Source: Dehalococcoidia bacterium (GTDB taxonomy: Bacteria; Chloroflexota; Dehalococcoidia; Lucifugimonadales; Lucifugimonadaceae). From it: 55,238 nt of DNA. Positions within the stretch are counted from its first letter, which is position 1, and the number at the start of each line of letters is the position of its first letter. Where the stretch lies: the NCBI GenBank assembly GCA_028285005.1, contig JANQQP010000023.1, forward strand, positions 1 through 55,238, written 5' to 3'. Positions 26,715-35,400 of this stretch are shown here, in pieces. The notes below the pieces were generated by a model. That model was not told the DNA's origin. It made no database searches and worked only from the letters and a program-made list of their open reading frames with translations. A program made the translations under genes and the position numbers.

Positions 26715-27026
26715 TCAGCTTGGATCCGTCTCTGGATATGGCGCTCTACGACCTTCAACTTCCGTACGCGCCTGCCGCTCACGCATAGCCCTCGACTCAT
26801 TCTTAGGGCCGAGCTTGATCTCGTTTTGCAGGATCTGCAACGCAAGCTCGCTCTCCTCTTCAGGCGCCATCAGGCGGACCGGGTAGAGCGAAGGGCCGAA
26901 GAAGCTGGGATTCGAATCACGCAGCAGGCAATTAACGCCGGACGCACGTAGCATCGTGCACCACATCTCGCCTGTGACCTGGTCTGGGGCCGTAACGAAT
27001 GCGACCCACTTCCGTCGTGAACTCAC
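26715..27026 (-). CDS. DUF2007-like small protein
   Basis: A 103-residue cytoplasmic protein. The N-terminal WVAFVTAPDQVTGEMWCTML followed by RASGVNCLLRDSN and YPVRLMAPEEESELALQIL follows the DUF2007 pattern: an ACT-like small domain, sometimes called a putative signal-transducing protein. The last ~30 residues are charged and variable. It is 57 nt downstream of dnaE on the same strand and may share its transcript. No function can be given. Confidence 0.72.
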   Translation of the reverse strand: MSSRRKWVAFVTAPDQVTGEMWCTMLRASGVNCLLRDSNPSFFGPSLYPVRLMAPEEESELALQILQNEIKLGPKNESRAMRERQARTEVEGRRAPYPETDPS

Positions 27027-27083
27027 TGGCCCGTCCTTGGGATTCCGGCAACGGCACGCAACGGGAGCGCAGCATGCTACACG

Positions 27084-30000
27084 CTAGCCGGTAGCAACAG
27101 GAAGTGAGATGTTCTCCGGCCCGAGAAGGTCCGAAAGCCTGGTTTCGAGCTCCGGGCACGGGTCCACAGTCGCAAACGGCATATCCATAGTTACGACGCG
27201 CCCCGAGGTTTTGACTTCCAGCTTCACGGCGGACATGCCCTTGAACTCCAGAAGTATGCGAACAACGTCCTCCAGCCGGTAACGGTCCTCGGCAGACCGC
27301 CCGGTCTCCTCAACCCTGATAAGCACCGAACCGTCGGAGCTAGCCGGCCCAATTTCGGGCGGAGCCTGCGATTCTGTCGAAGGTGCGGTGGCGGGTGTTG
27401 AAGAGCCGTTCACATGCTGTTCCATAATCTTCGTTGAGTTCAGTTCCCTGGATCCGAACACCTGGGAGTGTCCGTTAGAGCCATTGGTTCCGTTTGTTCC
27501 GTTCACATGACCGTTCGTTGGAGCCGAGATGACCGGCTGCGCACTGGGCGTCTCCGTGCTCTGACTGGTCTCCGATCCTTCTTCGACCTTCAGTTCGAAC
27601 TGTGTCGCCTCGTCCGCAGAGATCGATATCCTGCCATCCCGCTCACGTATCTTCCCTGTCACCGTGAGCCGGTTGCCATCCACCCACATGTCACCGGTCT
27701 TCTCAAGCACATTCGACCACACAACCATCTCGACAGGTCCATCGAGCAGTCTGAACTGGAGCGAGATGAAGCGGTCGCCCTTGCGAGTCGTCAGGTCCCT
27801 GATCTCGCCGACCTCGCCGACAACCTTGACCTCCTGGCCAGCACGGTCGGCCGTCACGTTGTTGGCGAAGACCGTGAATTCCGCAGATGGGAGGTTCTGC
27901 ACTGTGCGAGAGAACTCGGTCTCCATCAGCTCGATGCCGAGCAGATCGCGCTCCCAGAGTTGTCGTTCGGTCTCGGTCGAATCGTCGATCTGAGACACCT
28001 CGATCTCAGCCATCGGCGTCGGCACAGACGCGCCGAACATGTCGAACATCGAAGTCTGCCCTGACTCCCGTAGCTTCGTCTGCCGCTGCATCGTCGAAAT
28101 GATCCGGTCCGCAGATTCCAGCACTGAGCCACGCGGCCCGAAGTCGTCAAACGCGCCGGTCTTGATCAAGCTCTCGAGCGTGCGACGGTTGAACGCTCTC
28201 GCGTCAACCCTGCGGCAGAAGTCCTCGATCGACTCGAACGGCCCGCCAGATTCCCGAGCGTCGATTACCGGCTGAACTGCTGATGCGCCGACGTTCTTCA
28301 CAGCGGCCATGCCAAAGCGGATACCACCGCGCCTGCCCTCGACATCCTCAATTGAGAATCGCACCGAGGAGCGGTTGATGTTCGGCCCAAGCACCTCAAC
28401 GCCGGCCCGCCTCGCCTCTCGAATGCACTCCGCAATCTTGTCCGTTACGCCCGAGAACGAGTCCATGAACGCCGCGAAGTATTCGACCGGGTAGTTCGCC
28501 TTAAAGTACGCCGTCCAGTACGCGATCATGGCGTAGCTGACGGCGTGGGACTTGTTGAAGCCGTAGCCTGCGAACGGCTCCATCAGTTTGAAAACCTTGT
28601 CAGCTTCTTCTTTGGAGTATCCCTTCGCCAGCGCGCCCTTCGTGAACTTCTCTTCCTCAGCCTTCATCACGGACGGGATCTTCTTGCCCATCGCCTTACG
28701 AAGGATGTCGGCCTCACCGAGCGTGTAGCCGCCGAAATGCTGCGCGATCAGCATCACCTGGTCCTGGTACACGATCACACCGTACGATTCTTCAAGGATC
28801 TCCTTCAGGTCATCGTGCGGATAGGTGATCTCGGCTCGGCCGTGCTTGGCGTCAATGAAGGTTCCGATCTCCTCCATCGGACCTGGCCGGTACAGCGCAA
28901 TCATGGCGGCAACGTCGCCAACGCTGGTCGGTTTCAGGTCCTTGATGTGGCGACGCATGCCTGCGCCTTCAAGCTGGAACACGCCGAACGTATCCGCCTC
29001 GCCCAGCAGCTTGTACGCGGCTGCGTTGTCCAGCGGCACGTCGTACACGCCCATCTTCTCGCCACGGTGCTCCTCTATGAGACTCACCGTCCTATCGAGA
29101 ATCGTCAGGTTCGTCAGACCCAGGAAGTCCATCTTCAGCAGACCGACATCCGCCACGGGCTTCATGGCGAATTGCGTGGTCGGCGGCGCATCGTCATCAC
29201 CACTGGTCGAACGCTGCAGTGCCACATAGTCGGTCAGCGGCTCTTGTGAGATAACAACACCCGCGGCGTGGGTGCTCGCGTGGCGTACCGCGCCTTCGAC
29301 ACCCTGCGCCGTATCAATCACCTTGCGACTGTTGGCATCTGAGCGAATCAGTTGTCGAAGTTCAGGAGACTCGTCGATGGCATCCTGGATGTTCACATTC
29401 AGCCGCGTAGGCACCATCCGCGCCAGCCTGTCGCCAACGCTGATGTCCATGCCGAGTGCTCGGCCGCAGTCGCGAATCGCAGCCTTTGCGCCGAGAGTTC
29501 CGAACGTGATGATCTGCGCAACGTGATCGCGGCCGTAGCGATCAACGCAGTAGCGGATCACCTCTTCACGTCGGTCGTCCGCGAAGTCCATATCGATATC
29601 CGGCATCTCTCGCCGTTCGACATTCAGGAAGCGCTCAAAAATGAGCCCGTTCTTGAGCGGGTCTACCTGCGTGATCTCCAGGCAGTACAGCACCATGCTC
29701 GCGGCGGCCGAGCCGCGCACTGCGGACAGGATGCCGCGCTTGTTCACGAAGTTGAAGATGTCCCAGCACACCAGGAAGTAGTCAGCGAACTGCGTCTTGT
29801 CGACAACATCCAGTTCGAACTCAAGCCGGGCCTTGACCTCGTCTGAAGGACGTTCGAAGCGCTTATGCATACCTTCGACGCACAGCTTCCTCAAGTACTC
29901 CATCGACGACATGTTGTCCGGAGTCTGGAACTTCGGCACAAGCGTCTTGCCGAACTCGAGCTCCAGTTCACAGGACTCGGCGATAGCCAGAGTGTTCGAA

Positions 30001-30782
30001 ACCGCGGTTGGCAGTTCCGACCACTGCTCGGCCATCTCCTCGCTGCTGCGGATGAAGTAGGTGTCATCCTCCATGTGCAGTCGGTTCGGGTCGTTGATCT
30101 GCGAGTTCGTGACGATGCAGGTCAGAACATCCTGCTTCGGCCCATCTTCGCGATGCACATAGTGCGAGTCGTTCGTCGCCACCAGCGGCAGATCGTGCTG
30201 CTTGCTCAGCTCGACCAGAGCCTTGTTGACTTCGGCCTGTCCCGGTACACCCTCGTGCATCATCAACTCGAGGTAGTAGCGGTCCTTGAACACCTCGTGG
30301 TACCAGCCAAGGGTGTCTTTGATTAGCGAGTCGGCGCCGTTCTTGATGTTGCGGGCTAGCTCGCCGGACGGGCATCCCGAGAGCACGATCACGCCTTCGC
30401 TGTACTGCTCAAGGATCTCGCGGTCGAAACGAGGCCTGTAGTAGAAACCTTCGAGGTGACCTTTCGTCACCAGCCGCAGGATGTTCTGGTAACCGGTGTG
30501 GTTCTGCGCCAGCAGGGTCAGGTGATAAGGAAAGCGTTCCTGCGAGTTCCGTTCGGTTCTTGGACCAGGTGCCACATAACCTTCTACACCGATGATTGGC
30601 TTCACGCCGACCTTCTGCGCAGCCTGGTAGAAATCTACCGCGCCGTGCACATTCCCGTGGTCCGTGAGAGCTAAGGCACGCTGCCCCAAATCTGCGGCAC
30701 GCTGGGCCATCTCCGAGAGCCGACTGTGGCCGTCCAGCAGGCTGTACTCAGAGTGGTTGTGAAGGTGTACGAACTCAGTCAA
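27084..30782 (-). CDS. dnaE: DNA polymerase III subunit alpha
   Basis: A 1232-residue replicative polymerase of the DnaE1 type. The N-terminal PHP domain starts with HLHNHSEYSLLDG; the polymerase active site contains PDIDMDFADDRRE and GSAAASMVLYCL, and YRPGPMEEIGTF follows. A helix-hairpin-helix region and an OB-fold (VKVVGEVGEIRDL) come next. Between the OB fold and a C-terminal ~80-residue domain is a low-complexity stretch (about 1070-1150) rich in Asn, Gly, Thr and Ser, including NGTNGTNGSNGH, longer than in E. coli DnaE (1160 residues in all). That makes this copy slightly oversized. The gene appears monocistronic or leads the DUF2007 gene. Confidence 0.97.
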   Translation of the reverse strand: MTEFVHLHNHSEYSLLDGHSRLSEMAQRAADLGQRALALTDHGNVHGAVDFYQAAQKVGVKPIIGVEGYVAPGPRTERNSQERFPYHLTLLAQNHTGYQNILRLVTKGHLEGFYYRPRFDREILEQYSEGVIVLSGCPSGELARNIKNGADSLIKDTLGWYHEVFKDRYYLELMMHEGVPGQAEVNKALVELSKQHDLPLVATNDSHYVHREDGPKQDVLTCIVTNSQINDPNRLHMEDDTYFIRSSEEMAEQWSELPTAVSNTLAIAESCELELEFGKTLVPKFQTPDNMSSMEYLRKLCVEGMHKRFERPSDEVKARLEFELDVVDKTQFADYFLVCWDIFNFVNKRGILSAVRGSAAASMVLYCLEITQVDPLKNGLIFERFLNVERREMPDIDMDFADDRREEVIRYCVDRYGRDHVAQIITFGTLGAKAAIRDCGRALGMDISVGDRLARMVPTRLNVNIQDAIDESPELRQLIRSDANSRKVIDTAQGVEGAVRHASTHAAGVVISQEPLTDYVALQRSTSGDDDAPPTTQFAMKPVADVGLLKMDFLGLTNLTILDRTVSLIEEHRGEKMGVYDVPLDNAAAYKLLGEADTFGVFQLEGAGMRRHIKDLKPTSVGDVAAMIALYRPGPMEEIGTFIDAKHGRAEITYPHDDLKEILEESYGVIVYQDQVMLIAQHFGGYTLGEADILRKAMGKKIPSVMKAEEEKFTKGALAKGYSKEEADKVFKLMEPFAGYGFNKSHAVSYAMIAYWTAYFKANYPVEYFAAFMDSFSGVTDKIAECIREARRAGVEVLGPNINRSSVRFSIEDVEGRRGGIRFGMAAVKNVGASAVQPVIDARESGGPFESIEDFCRRVDARAFNRRTLESLIKTGAFDDFGPRGSVLESADRIISTMQRQTKLRESGQTSMFDMFGASVPTPMAEIEVSQIDDSTETERQLWERDLLGIELMETEFSRTVQNLPSAEFTVFANNVTADRAGQEVKVVGEVGEIRDLTTRKGDRFISLQFRLLDGPVEMVVWSNVLEKTGDMWVDGNRLTVTGKIRERDGRISISADEATQFELKVEEGSETSQSTETPSAQPVISAPTNGHVNGTNGTNGSNGHSQVFGSRELNSTKIMEQHVNGSSTPATAPSTESQAPPEIGPASSDGSVLIRVEETGRSAEDRYRLEDVVRILLEFKGMSAVKLEVKTSGRVVTMDMPFATVDPCPELETRLSDLLGPENISLPVATG

Positions 30783-31028
30783 CGGCGATTGGTCTCGTAG
30801 TCGATCTATTAGCGGTTACGCGGGACCTGAGTTGGCAGGCACGGACATGCCACCATCGCGCCAGAAAACCCCGGACAGAGCTTATCGGAACGCGAATGCC
30901 GACTATAGCGCGGAGCGGCAAATCAGTCGAGACCCAGTGCCCGATTAAAGGGCGACATCTAGCGATGCAAGCACGCCAAATCACAACAAGTTGTGGACAC
31001 GAGTTGCGGTAACAGGTGAGGGCTGGCG
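30783..31028. other. non-coding region upstream of dnaE
   Basis: No gene is supported here. It should contain the dnaE promoter on the minus strand, but no convincing -35/-10 pair was found. A small perfect inverted repeat CACAAC-aa-GTTGTG lies at 30982-30995. The neighbouring 31029-31211 is a repeat cluster. Confidence 0.6.
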
Positions 31029-31211
31029 GCGGCCATTCGCCCTTCGACAGGCTTCAGGGCGGCAGTGTGTTCTCCCTCCCTGACAGGGAGGGAGTTAGAG
31101 GGTGGGTCGGAGTCTGTCATTCTGAACTTGATTCAGAATCTCTCGTTCGACCATGGATCAGCGGCCTGATCCCTGAGACCCGCAAGCGGGTGCCCCTCGG
31201 TCGGGATGACA
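31029..31211. repeat. mosaic intergenic repeat cluster 5
   Basis: Contains a divergent CCCTTCGACAGGCTTCAGGG unit (about 31038-31060), the CTCCCTCCCTGACAGGGAGG hairpin with its GGGTGGGT tail (about 31072-31107), and a long copy of the MITE-like module (31115-31211). It lies between dnaE (5' side) and the 3' end of the RDD gene. Confidence 0.85.
31115..31211 (+). mobile_element. MITE-like module (copy 3, 97 bp with internal insertion)
   Basis: Same TGTCAT/ATGACA ends and TTCTGAA/TTCAGAA inner repeat as the 80-bp copies, but with about 17 extra bases (around GACCCGCAAGCGGGTGCCCC) in the right half, which themselves form a small hairpin. Confidence 0.55.
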
Positions 31212-31240
31212 AACCCCGATAGCCTCTCCAACGCAGCCAC

Positions 31241-32503
31241 CTACGCCGAAGATCCCGCAGCGTCACTACTGTCTGTAGGCACTTCACTGCCCGGCGTACC
31301 TTCGAGCCCTCCGCCTTCCACGCCACCGGCCTCAGGCGTTGGCACGACCTCAGTCGGCAGCGGTCCGCTCAGCGCGAATGCGACCGTCGCGGCGATGGTC
31401 ACGAGAATGATGATCCAGAACCAGTTGTAAGCGTTCCTCGAGCTGGATCGCCTGCGGTCGTTGTACTCCTTCGAGTCCTTGACCACATGTGTGCCCAGCC
31501 ACCTGTCGTGCCACGTACGACGCTCTGGATCAGAAAATGCAGCCCAGAAGCCGGCTCCGAAAGCCAGCAAGCTGATCGTCGAAGCGGTATTGCGAACGAA
31601 CATATGGAAGAAGCCGGCGACGTCTCCGTTGTCTCGCAAAACGCGCAAACCGAATATCGCGGCGCCGATGTCCTGGCCGCGGCTGAACAGAAATAGATTT
31701 GCCACCTGCGCTGCGAGCCATACAACGACGCCAAAACCGGGGATTAGCCACAACGCAGCTGCCGGGAGTACCGACGACGCCCCGAACGCTCGTCCACGAG
31801 TCGGAATATCAGCCAGCGGCGTTGGCAGGTCTTCGACATCGACCCGGCCTTCCGGAGTCTCGGACTCTGGCAGCGGTGGCAGACCCCGCTCCTTGCGGAA
31901 CCAGGGCTGATTCTCGTCGCCCGGCCAGACAGGCGGCAGCTTCTCTGACTCACGGTTCGGCTCGCCGGGCGATGCAGCAGGAGGCTCCGGTGGATGCTCT
32001 ACACGCTGCTCTGGGCCGCCTTCCCGGACCGGAGGCACGTAGGGTTGCGCGACTTCATCAGTGGGCACCTGCCCTCTGTCCGCGGTGGGCGGCACTGATC
32101 GTTCGTCGGGTCGAGCGGTTGGTCGCTCGCCAGGCCGCTCAGGATCACCTTCCCTGACTGGTGGCACGTACGGCGGAGCAACCTCATCCGGAGATGTCGG
32201 CCCTGCAGGTCGAGACGATCGTTCTGCTTGTTCGGCGGGTCGACCAAATGACCCTCGGCGAGGCTCAGGATCATCGTCTCGGACCGGCGGGACGTAGGGA
32301 GGCGCAACCTCATCATCGGCACCTTCATCACGGCTTGGTTCAACAGGCCGTCGTTCGGGCCCTGGCCGACCGATCATCCTCGCATTGACGCCCATAATCG
32401 ACCGCAGATCGTCTTGCGGCGCGCCCGCCCGCGAAGACTCCTTTGAAGGCAGCTCCTCGTCCTCGCCAGGAGGCCGGTTGTCGTCATCCTGACGTTCAGT
32501 CAT
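31241..32503 (-). CDS. RDD family membrane protein with Pro-rich N-terminal repeats
   Basis: A 420-residue protein. The first ~215 residues are hydrophilic and disordered, holding three near-identical units: DEVAPPYVPPVRDDDPEPR, DEVAPPYVPPVREGDPERPG and DEVAQPYVPPVREGGPEQR, spaced about 40 residues apart. The RDD domain follows with about three to four hydrophobic segments (RGRAFGASSVLPAAALWLIP, LFLFSRGQDIGAAIFGLRVL, FFHMFVRNTASTISLLAFG) and DPERRTWHDRWLGTHVV, typical of RDD proteins. A last helix lies near residue 375 before an acidic, Pro/Ser-rich C-terminus. RDD proteins are of varied or unknown function, sometimes transport-linked. It is divergent from the response regulator. Confidence 0.85.
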   Translation of the reverse strand: MTERQDDDNRPPGEDEELPSKESSRAGAPQDDLRSIMGVNARMIGRPGPERRPVEPSRDEGADDEVAPPYVPPVRDDDPEPRRGSFGRPAEQAERSSRPAGPTSPDEVAPPYVPPVREGDPERPGERPTARPDERSVPPTADRGQVPTDEVAQPYVPPVREGGPEQRVEHPPEPPAASPGEPNRESEKLPPVWPGDENQPWFRKERGLPPLPESETPEGRVDVEDLPTPLADIPTRGRAFGASSVLPAAALWLIPGFGVVVWLAAQVANLFLFSRGQDIGAAIFGLRVLRDNGDVAGFFHMFVRNTASTISLLAFGAGFWAAFSDPERRTWHDRWLGTHVVKDSKEYNDRRRSSSRNAYNWFWIIILVTIAATVAFALSGPLPTEVVPTPEAGGVEGGGLEGTPGSEVPTDSSDAAGSSA

Positions 32504-32615
32504 GGAGCCTCTCAGGTTCAGGGAACAATATTGCGCTGAATACAGTCTTCACTTACGGCGGCCTTCCCAATTGTGCGCAGCGGATCGAGGCAGCAGGTGA
32601 TGGAAACTCGTACTT

Positions 32616-32632
32616 ATCAGGTTGCGCCTGAT
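32616..32632. promoter_or_regulatory. inverted repeat upstream of the response regulator
   Basis: ATCAGG-TTGCG-CCTGAT, a perfect 6-bp dyad around a 5-base centre, about 120 bases before the response-regulator start and 113 after the divergent RDD start. Candidate operator in a divergent promoter region; weak on its own. Confidence 0.3.
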
Positions 32633-32750
32633 GCTAGAGTCCATAGAGCCCGGCCATTCTCAGAGCGCTTCGAGACGGCTGGCAACTATGGGTCGCCCGG
32701 GACCGGCCCGGCCGATGAACGGCATCTATCTTCTCATGAGAGGCCATTTG

Positions 32751-33575
32751 ATGACGCAGCAGCGGGGCGGCACAAGCCGCGGACAGAAGATCCTGGTAGT
32801 TGACGATGAGTCCACTTCGGACCTCATGCGTTCCGTGCTGCGCAGACTTGAGACCGAAGGCTTCCGCCCAATCGTCATCCAGCCCGAGGGCCAGCGAGTC
32901 GACGGTCGCCAGTATGAGACCGAAGCCCTTTTCGCCCTCGAGGACGAACGTCCCGCCGCCGTACTGCTCGATGTTCGCTTCGGTGAATACGACGAAGACC
33001 GCTTCATGGGTCTGAACATACTCAAGAAGATCGTCGAACGAGACCCCAGCATGCCGGTGCTTATGTTCACGCAGTACGCGCAGGGTCCGTACAGGGACAC
33101 CGCAGTCGCCGCCAGCCTCTCCGTTAGCGCGCCTGTTGATTTCATAGACAAGCTCGCCAGCCCCGATGAAGTCCTCTTGAGGCTCAGGCGCCTCATCGGC
33201 TCGGCTCCTGAGAACGTCAAGATCGGCTCCATGTTCGAACTCGACGCATCGAACGGCATCGTCTACAGCCACACCGAAGGCGAACGGAACCACGTGCGCG
33301 AGATCCAGGGCATGAAGTTCGAGATCCTGAAGGAGCTGGCCACCGCCTACTTCCGCAGTGAGGCAGAAGTCGTCCCGTTCTCTCGCCTGGAGCGCTTCTC
33401 AGAAGGCGAGGATTCCCGCGCATCCCTCCGTGTCCGTATCCGTGAGATCAAGGTCGCTATGGGCAAGGCAGTTCAACGTGACTTCGGCGCGGACGAGCTG
33501 ATCATCAACATCCGCAACCGCGGCTACAGGCTTTCGCCACCCCGAGTGTCATCAAACTCGGGCAACCAGGCCTGA
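32751..33575 (+). CDS. OmpR/PhoB-like response regulator
   Basis: A 274-residue two-component response regulator. The receiver opens with KILVVDDESTSDLM, the likely phospho-acceptor Asp is in AAVLLDVRFGEYDED, and the conserved Lys is in FIDKLASPDEV. The receiver is slightly longer than usual, with an insertion after beta3. The C-terminal winged-helix part has FEILKELATAYF, VPFSRLERFSEG and ELIINIRNRGYRLSPP, the last matching the wing of OmpR-type regulators. I choose ATG 32751 with GAGAGG upstream; an in-frame ATG at 32622 would add 43 unrelated residues. It is followed 41 nt later by its likely sensor kinase. Confidence 0.88.
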   Translation: MTQQRGGTSRGQKILVVDDESTSDLMRSVLRRLETEGFRPIVIQPEGQRVDGRQYETEALFALEDERPAAVLLDVRFGEYDEDRFMGLNILKKIVERDPSMPVLMFTQYAQGPYRDTAVAASLSVSAPVDFIDKLASPDEVLLRLRRLIGSAPENVKIGSMFELDASNGIVYSHTEGERNHVREIQGMKFEILKELATAYFRSEAEVVPFSRLERFSEGEDSRASLRVRIREIKVAMGKAVQRDFGADELIINIRNRGYRLSPPRVSSNSGNQA

Positions 33576-33616
33576 GCGCGTCCATCTGCAAGGGTTTTGT
33601 GCCAGAGACTTCTTGA

Positions 33617-34669
33617 ATGCCACGCACCCCACGCACAATAGCCCGTTACGCAGGGCTCGCGGCAGCAGGAATCGGTTTCCTGCTGCTAATCATCGGTCCT
33701 TTCATCGGTGAGGCAATCAGCCCCGACACCGTGCTGACCGTTGAGCCGGTCAGCTATTCCGGCGCGATCACCCTAATCGTCGGCCTGGCACTGGTCGCAG
33801 GGACCTATCTGATCAGGCGCCGCTCCGGCTCATCAGACGAAAACGGCGAGGCTAACTGGAGCCAGGTGACACAGGACTACTTCGACACTTTCTCTCACGA
33901 CATGGGCCGACCGTTCAGGCGGATCCTCGGCAAAGAGCGAGAGGTCAGGGCGCGAATCGAAGAGTCGGGTGCAGACGTTCCTGCCTCAGTCCACAGCCTG
34001 ATGGACGAGATCGAGCAGCAAGCGCCCAGCTTTCGTCTCATGCTCGACAATGTGCGGGTGCTGGTTGAGCTTGAAGACCCGGGTGCCAAGTCGGTCATGG
34101 AGCCGGTGGACCCGGCGGGTATCGTGCGCAACATCGCCGACCGATACTTCGCACTGGCCGCCGAGCAGGGCATCGATCTTTCATGGTGGGCCGAACCACA
34201 GGAGTTCGGGCTCGTTTACGGCGACGCAGCGGCGATAGACCACATAGTCACCAACCTCGTAGACAACTCGATGAAGTTCGCCTGCAAGAGCATCGAGGTC
34301 CGAGTCACCCGTAACCCCACTCATTACTACATCAGGGTCTGGGACGACGGATCTGGCATCCCAGAATCTCACCTCCCTCACCTGTTCGACCGCGGCTGGA
34401 CACCGGCGCTGGCGGGCAGACAGGAAAAGAGCAGCTCAGGACTCGGCCTCTACATCGCCCGCACGCTGTGCCGACGCTCCGGTGGCGATCTGGCCGTCGA
34501 ATCTCGCACGGACCGCAACGGACCGGGGGGCTCAAACTCAGATTCGACTGAGGCTGACGGTCATTACACGAGCATGACGGTGATGCTTCCATTGAGGGAC
34601 CGGCCAGAATCTGAGCCAGATGGTCGCAGCAATGGCAGCCAACACGGCAATGGCGACCGTATCAAGTAA
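33617..34669 (+). CDS. membrane sensor histidine kinase
   Basis: A 350-residue kinase with two transmembrane helices (about 13-31 and 47-66) and almost no extracytoplasmic domain between them. The H-box is SHDMGRPFRRI with His94; the ATPase domain shows the N-box NLVDNSMKFA, the G1 box DDGSGIPESHL and the G2 box SSGLGLYIARTL. No HAMP or PAS domain is seen, so sensing may be intramembrane or through a partner. It directly follows the OmpR-like regulator (41 nt) and precedes an exported lipoprotein and a large surface protein, which may be its targets or inputs. Confidence 0.9.
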   Translation: MPRTPRTIARYAGLAAAGIGFLLLIIGPFIGEAISPDTVLTVEPVSYSGAITLIVGLALVAGTYLIRRRSGSSDENGEANWSQVTQDYFDTFSHDMGRPFRRILGKEREVRARIEESGADVPASVHSLMDEIEQQAPSFRLMLDNVRVLVELEDPGAKSVMEPVDPAGIVRNIADRYFALAAEQGIDLSWWAEPQEFGLVYGDAAAIDHIVTNLVDNSMKFACKSIEVRVTRNPTHYYIRVWDDGSGIPESHLPHLFDRGWTPALAGRQEKSSSGLGLYIARTLCRRSGGDLAVESRTDRNGPGGSNSDSTEADGHYTSMTVMLPLRDRPESEPDGRSNGSQHGNGDRIK

Positions 34670-34788
34670 TTGTGGTGTAACGGCTGGTTGCACACGGTTG
34701 AATCGGGGGAACTGCGGCTCGGCTTGAGCCACGGCACTGTTGGGATGAGCCTCGGCGAGGTCCTGACACAACCGCCGGGAGCTGGAAG

Positions 34789-35400
34789 TTGATCTTCGCC
34801 AGGACCAAATACCTGGGACTCGTCATGGCGCTCGCAGCCATGGCAACTCTCGTTGCATGCGCGCAGACAGCGCCGCGCAACGAGCCGACTCCCACAAGCG
34901 TTCCTGAGCCAACCGCAACACCAGAGCCTCCGACGCCAACGCCCGAGCCGCCAACGCCTACACCTCAGCCCCAGCCAGAACCAACAGCAACGCCTCAGCC
35001 AGAGGCAACTGCAACCGCACTACCTGATCCGACGCCAACAACCTCGCCGACGGCCATACCCGTCAACAATGTCCAGGTATACACGCTCTCGCTCGAGATC
35101 GAAGGTGTTAGCGACGAAACCATTGTTCGCGGCGATTCGATCGTGTTGCGGGGTCAATCGACCGCAGACGCAATCGTCAGCATCAACGGCGTGATCGTGC
35201 CCGTCGACGAAACCGGGCGCTTCGAGGTACCTCTGCTACTCGAACCCGGCCCAAACCAGATCGACGTCGTAGCAAGTGACCTCGATGGAGGTCAAGTGAG
35301 CGCATCTTTCTTTGTCGTATCGCTCCCCGAAGAGCCTGAACCGACGCCTGTGCCAACAGAGGGAGCGACTCCCGAACCGACGGGGGAGAGCCAGGCATGA
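34789..35400 (+). CDS. Pro/Thr-rich lipoprotein with Ig-like C-terminal domain
   Basis: A 203-residue lipoprotein. The signal peptide runs to the lipobox TLVAC (Cys24), followed by a long Pro/Thr/Glu-rich spacer (about 30-90) and then a ~90-residue beta domain (LEIEGVSDETIVRGDSIVL, VPLLLEPGPNQIDVVASD) that looks like a bacterial Ig/FIVAR-type or filamin-like module. The listed start is TTG at 34789; ATG at 34825 would also give a complete signal peptide. The last codons overlap the ATG of the next gene as ATGA, so the two are translationally coupled. Confidence 0.8.
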   Translation: MIFARTKYLGLVMALAAMATLVACAQTAPRNEPTPTSVPEPTATPEPPTPTPEPPTPTPQPQPEPTATPQPEATATALPDPTPTTSPTAIPVNNVQVYTLSLEIEGVSDETIVRGDSIVLRGQSTADAIVSINGVIVPVDETGRFEVPLLLEPGPNQIDVVASDLDGGQVSASFFVVSLPEEPEPTPVPTEGATPEPTGESQA

